A stretch of 64,000 nucleotides of DNA, from assembly GCA_002414385.1 (NCBI GenBank), contig DHZH01000007.1:1-64000 (forward strand). The letters run 5' to 3'. The notes beneath the pieces are model-generated. The model made no database searches. It was not told the origin of the DNA and saw nothing but the letters and a program-made list of their open reading frames with translations. The translations under genes and the position numbers were made by a program. The stretch is from Gammaproteobacteria bacterium UBA5109 (GTDB lineage: Bacteria; Pseudomonadota; Gammaproteobacteria; Pseudomonadales; Pseudohongiellaceae). Positions within the stretch are counted from its first letter, which is position 1. Each line of letters starts with the position of its first letter. Shown one piece after another: positions 60,768-64,000 of the stretch.

Positions 60768-63695
60768 TTAGGAATCACCCCATTCTTCAAGCAGGCGTTT
60801 GGCTTCAGCAACCTGTTCTTCATTGCCCTCAGCAATCACTTCCTGCAGGATTTCCCGGGCTCCATCCAGATCTTCCATGGCCTGATAGGCTACGGCAAGG
60901 TCCAGTTTGGTAGAGACCTCATCCTGGTCGGTGATCATTTCCAGCTCTTCTTCATCGCTGTCGTCATCCATCAGGGCATCACCTACTCCCAACTTACCCA
61001 GCGATCCCCCCGCCTTCTCTTTTACCTGGCCAGTGTCATCATCATCGCTGTCAGGCTCATCAATAAATTCAATTTCCTCAAGATCATCACTCTCAGCTTC
61101 AGCAGAAGCATTTTCCGTATTGCTCTCCGTATTGCTCTTGGTCTGCTCATCAAGTGAAAGATTGCCGAAATCAAATGTTTCGAGATCGTCTTCAGCATCT
61201 GTATCTGATTCAGTTCCAGTAACAGTCGAGGGCGTATCATCGTCAACTGAAAACTCAAAACTTTCCAGATCATTCACTTCAGGCTCTTGCGCTTCTGCAC
61301 CCTCTGGACTTTCAGTGCTATTTTCGGCGCTATCTCCAGAACTATCATCCAGATTGAACTCAAAAACCTCTTCCGTTTCGTCTGCTGCGTCTGCAATTGC
61401 AGTACCCGTGGTATCTTCAGTGCCCTCCAGTGCATCATCTGCAACAGCATCTTCACTGTCTTCATCCAGACCCTCAAAATCTATTTCAAGCTCATCGTCT
61501 TCCGCTTCCTGTAGTTCTGCTGATTCCGGCAATTCCTCTTCAGTACTGTCAGTATCTTCAGTTTCTTCTGCTGTTTCATCAGCATCCAGGTCCAGCAGAT
61601 CTTCAGGTTCCTCTTCACTGTCATCAGGGGAATTGGCCAGCAGCTCATCGACTTCAAAACTGTCTTCCTCAGAAGTCTCATCGCTTAGCTGCTCATCACC
61701 CTCATCCTCATCCTCTGCAGCATCGGACCAGCTGTCTAGATCGGCAGCTCCTGTGTCTGCCAGAGTCTCTTCGCTTTCTAGTCCGGCTTCCGACTCAGTC
61801 TCTTCCAGATCCTCGTCATCTTCTTCATCTACATCTTCATATTCCTGATCGTAATCATCTTCAACAGGCTTTTTACGGGAGAAACGTGCCAGTAGCCCGG
61901 CGAGGAAACCTGTTTTCGCTTGCGGCTCATCCTCTATATCCTCATCCTGATAGTCATCATCTTCGTCCTGGGAATCGTAGCCATCTTCATCAAGGACTGC
62001 ATCCGAATCTTCAGTATCTGAACTGTCAGATTCATCGTACCCATCATCAGGGTCATCATTGAAAAAGCGTCCGTCATCGTCCGAATCCTGTTCCTCATCA
62101 GTATCACTTTCAGAACTATCATCAAGATCATCAATGTCAGTAAATGCCGGCGATTGCAGTGCTTCTGATTCAGAATCACTATCCTCGTTATTTAAATCTT
62201 CACTGTTCTCAGTGCTGTCAAACTCATTTTCATCCTCAAAACCTGGATCAAACTCATCCTCATCCTGAGTGGCACTTCTGTTGCGTGCAACCAGGAAACC
62301 GACGACCAGAGCCAGTAGTACCAGCAGGGCCAGCCCCATGCCGACGGTGCTGCTGAGGAAATTGCTAAGTCGTGGCGTGACAATTGCCGGGTTGTCAGGT
62401 GCCGGTTGAGGCGCTGTCTCAGGAGCCGGAGCTGTTGGCTGAGGTGCAGGCTGCGGGGCTGTATCATTGACAGCAAGTACCTCTGTATCAGCAGGCTGCG
62501 GGTTATTCTGCTGTTCGGCAAGCTGGGCCTGCAGTTCCGCCATTCGCTGATCTTCAATGGCGATAATATTTTCCAGAATGCCTATCTGCTCTTCGAGATC
62601 TTCCAGGCGTGAACTCAGTTCCTGATTTTCAAGCCGTGCGGCATCCAGATTCTCTTCACTGATGGCCAGTTCATTTTCCAGGGCACGGATGGTGTCATTC
62701 AAGCCTGATACTTCCTGGCTGTCATCTGGCTCAGAATCAGTAATAATGCTCAGCTCATCACGGGTGTTATTGTCAGCCCCCTGGCTTGTGTTAACTGCCA
62801 GAGGCTGGCCACCGGAAAACTGCTGGTTCTGCTGTGCCACCTGATTCAGGGCCTGTTGCTGGCTGATAGCGGCAATTTCCTGCCGGTCAGGAATACGCAG
62901 AACGCGCCCTGCCCTGATTCCATTGATATTGTTGTTGATAAAAGCGTCACTGCCGGTATTGGCGCGCTGGATAGCCACCATCATCTGCTGAACGGAAACA
63001 CTGTTATCCGGTCGGGTCGCCAGGGCAATATTCCACATGGAATCACCTGCCTGGATGACCACGGTCTCGCTTGCAGTATTGCTGCTTGCCGGTTCAGGAA
63101 TCTGTCGCTCGGGTTCTGGTACTGGTTCCGGTTCCGGTTCCGGTTCCGGTTCCTGGGCAAGCTCAGGTGCCGGTGTCGGGACTGGTGTCGGGGTCGGAGT
63201 AGTTGCAGTTTGCGGACGAGGAACTGGTGCCGGAGCAGTCTCGGCCGGGGCAGGTGCCGGGGCCGGATTGGCGCTGAAGGTCGGCAAATCAAGCAGTACG
63301 GTATATTCGCGAATCACCCGACCAGAAGGCCAGCGCACGTTCAGGACAAAATTAAGATAGGGCTCGACAATGGCATCTTCGCTGCTGATATGAATCAGCC
63401 CAAGCTCGCCGGAAAGCACCTCAACCTCGAACTCCAGCTCATTCAGCAAGGGCAAGGGGTCTACCCCTACACGCTGAAAATCTGCTTCGGAGCCAAGACT
63501 TACAAGTATTTGTGATTCATCCAGGCCATCCAGTTCCAGTAACTGAATTTCGGCATCCAGAGCTTGATTCAGGGCTGATTGAAGACGGATATCCCCCAGC
63601 GTAAAGGCAAAGCTGGAAACGGAAAAGAATCCAGCAAGGATACAGGATGTTATGGCAAATAATTTCCTGCTGTTTATCCGCGTTTTGACCAGCAT
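60768..63695 (-). CDS. fimV: FimV, peptidoglycan-binding pilus-assembly hub protein
   Basis: FimV organises type IV pili and cell-pole signalling. The 975 residues have a signal peptide (about 1-30), the FimV N-terminal domain (LGDIRLQSALNQALDAEI), a Pro/Glu-rich linker with a tandem repeat, a LysM domain (VIQAGDSMWNIALATRPDNS, about 213-262), a coiled coil (ENELAISEENLDAARLE), one membrane helix (GMGLALLVLLALVVGFLVA), a very acidic cytoplasmic stretch of about 400 residues, and the conserved C-terminal TPR (LDLAVAYQAMEDLDGAREIL). AAGGA precedes the ATG. All domains are present. Confidence 0.93.
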   Translation of the reverse strand: MLVKTRINSRKLFAITSCILAGFFSVSSFAFTLGDIRLQSALNQALDAEIQLLELDGLDESQILVSLGSEADFQRVGVDPLPLLNELEFEVEVLSGELGLIHISSEDAIVEPYLNFVLNVRWPSGRVIREYTVLLDLPTFSANPAPAPAPAETAPAPVPRPQTATTPTPTPVPTPAPELAQEPEPEPEPEPVPEPERQIPEPASSNTASETVVIQAGDSMWNIALATRPDNSVSVQQMMVAIQRANTGSDAFINNNINGIRAGRVLRIPDRQEIAAISQQQALNQVAQQNQQFSGGQPLAVNTSQGADNNTRDELSIITDSEPDDSQEVSGLNDTIRALENELAISEENLDAARLENQELSSRLEDLEEQIGILENIIAIEDQRMAELQAQLAEQQNNPQPADTEVLAVNDTAPQPAPQPTAPAPETAPQPAPDNPAIVTPRLSNFLSSTVGMGLALLVLLALVVGFLVARNRSATQDEDEFDPGFEDENEFDSTENSEDLNNEDSDSESEALQSPAFTDIDDLDDSSESDTDEEQDSDDDGRFFNDDPDDGYDESDSSDTEDSDAVLDEDGYDSQDEDDDYQDEDIEDEPQAKTGFLAGLLARFSRKKPVEDDYDQEYEDVDEEDDEDLEETESEAGLESEETLADTGAADLDSWSDAAEDEDEGDEQLSDETSEEDSFEVDELLANSPDDSEEEPEDLLDLDADETAEETEDTDSTEEELPESAELQEAEDDELEIDFEGLDEDSEDAVADDALEGTEDTTGTAIADAADETEEVFEFNLDDSSGDSAENSTESPEGAEAQEPEVNDLESFEFSVDDDTPSTVTGTESDTDAEDDLETFDFGNLSLDEQTKSNTESNTENASAEAESDDLEEIEFIDEPDSDDDDTGQVKEKAGGSLGKLGVGDALMDDDSDEEELEMITDQDEVSTKLDLAVAYQAMEDLDGAREILQEVIAEGNEEQVAEAKRLLEEWGDS
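63124..63153 (-). repeat. Hexanucleotide tandem repeat in fimV
   Basis: Five perfect copies of GGTTCC (plus strand) stand in a row and encode Glu-Pro dipeptides in the FimV linker; imperfect copies flank them. Because the unit is six bases, slippage changes linker length but not reading frame. Confidence 0.9.
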
Positions 63696-63750
63696 AAAAC
63701 CATCCTTACTGGAAGTTAGATTATTTTTTAAATCAAGCTGTAAGTATTCA

Positions 63751-64000
63751 TTATAAGTAGCCTTTTATCAACTCTTCAGCTATCTGAATTGAGTTCAAAG
63801 CGGCACCTTTTCGTAAATTATCTGACACAATCCACATATTTAGCCCTAAAGGGTGGGAAATATCCTCTCTGACACGTCCAACCCAGACCTCATCGTGGTC
63901 CGTTCCCTCTCCGATTGCCGTCGGATAGCCGCCGTCTTCGCGTTTATCCAGAACTTTCACTCCCGGTGCTTTGCGCAATAACTTATGCACTTCCTCGACT
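63751..64000 (-). CDS. asd: Aspartate-semialdehyde dehydrogenase, C-terminal part
   Basis: Only the last 82 codons are inside the window; the gene continues past the right edge. Residues include LDKREDGGYPTAIGEGTDHDEVWVGRVRED (in parts: GYPTAIGEGTDHD), PLGLNMWIVSDNLRKGAALNSIQIAE (in parts: LNMWIVSDNLRKGAALN), the dimerisation and substrate-binding end of bacterial Asd. The asd-fimV-truA order is that of Pseudomonas. Asd serves lysine, threonine, methionine and diaminopimelate synthesis. Confidence 0.93.
   Translation of the reverse strand, partial: VEEVHKLLRKAPGVKVLDKREDGGYPTAIGEGTDHDEVWVGRVREDISHPLGLNMWIVSDNLRKGAALNSIQIAEELIKGYL

Noticed and set aside
60907..61848. Plus-strand Ser-rich frame of 313 codons opposite fimV
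   Set aside because: It is the reverse complement of Asp/Glu codons in the acidic FimV region (GAT/GAA read as Ser-rich sequence) and has no independent features.
1..64000. CRISPR arrays, tRNA, rRNA, insertion sequences and prophage genes
   Set aside because: I looked for evenly spaced direct repeats, tRNA arm patterns, transposase or integrase motifs and phage structural genes, and saw none.

Overview
The window reads as a chromosome segment of a gammaproteobacterium of moderate GC. Two gene orders support this. One is the pilZ-holB-tmk-mltG-pabC-fabF-acpP-fabG-fabD-rpmF-yceD-rluC-rne block. The other is the asd-fimV-truA-trpF-(trpBA)-accD-folC-SPOR-cvpA-purF block. Both match Pseudomonas-like and marine gammaproteobacterial chromosomes. 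FimV, PilZ and AmrZ-like proteins point the same way. I cannot place the organism below class level from sequence alone. No rRNA, tRNA, insertion sequence, prophage or CRISPR array is visible.

Layout. Positions 1-5,600 are the accessory part. They hold a truncated HAD-like gene, a frameshifted secreted PAF-acetylhydrolase-like esterase, a secreted amidohydrolase, a stand-alone double-PAS protein, two tandem SpoIIAA-like paralogues and a small Cys-rich protein. The left edge is visibly richer in A+T. Positions 5,670-9,300 carry glutathione reductase, an Arc/AmrZ-type repressor with a perfect inverted repeat upstream, and gamma-glutamyltransferase. Both flanking enzymes act in glutathione metabolism.

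Positions 9,350-18,811 (minus strand) are the fatty-acid, peptidoglycan and DNA-replication block; plsX and fabH are absent from their usual place between rpmF and fabD. An 800-bp leader then precedes rne (RNase E). It is followed by an AddB/AddA-like Fe-S nuclease and helicase pair and by a DAHP synthase. Positions 29,554-37,922 hold an MscS channel, topA, a type II branched-chain aminotransferase, TatD, a Tat-type M15 peptidase, a glutaredoxin-like protein and pyrD.

Positions 38,111-45,225 are a complete MoxR-DUF58-DUF4381-BatA-BatB-BatD operon. Next comes an IbpA-type small heat-shock gene with a sigma32-like promoter and what looks like a ROSE RNA thermometer. Two small conserved genes follow, then a PAP2 phosphatase paired with an MJ1255-type glycosyltransferase. 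Positions 48,293-64,000 (minus strand) run from asd through fimV, truA, trpFBA, accD, folC, SPOR protein, cvpA and purF to a second MoxR-DUF58-transglutaminase module.

Most of the window is ordinary housekeeping DNA. The most interesting signals are regulatory: the ibpA thermometer, a hairpin that covers the rne ribosome-binding region, the AACGTT dyad before the AmrZ-like gene, and a TTG start for the aminotransferase that fits a promoter and ribosome-binding site. On the protein side they are the PAS/SpoIIAA-like cluster, the two MoxR modules and an unusual P-loop in thymidylate kinase. I did not find a clearly new multi-gene system; the PAS/SpoIIAA-like group is the best candidate and is speculative.
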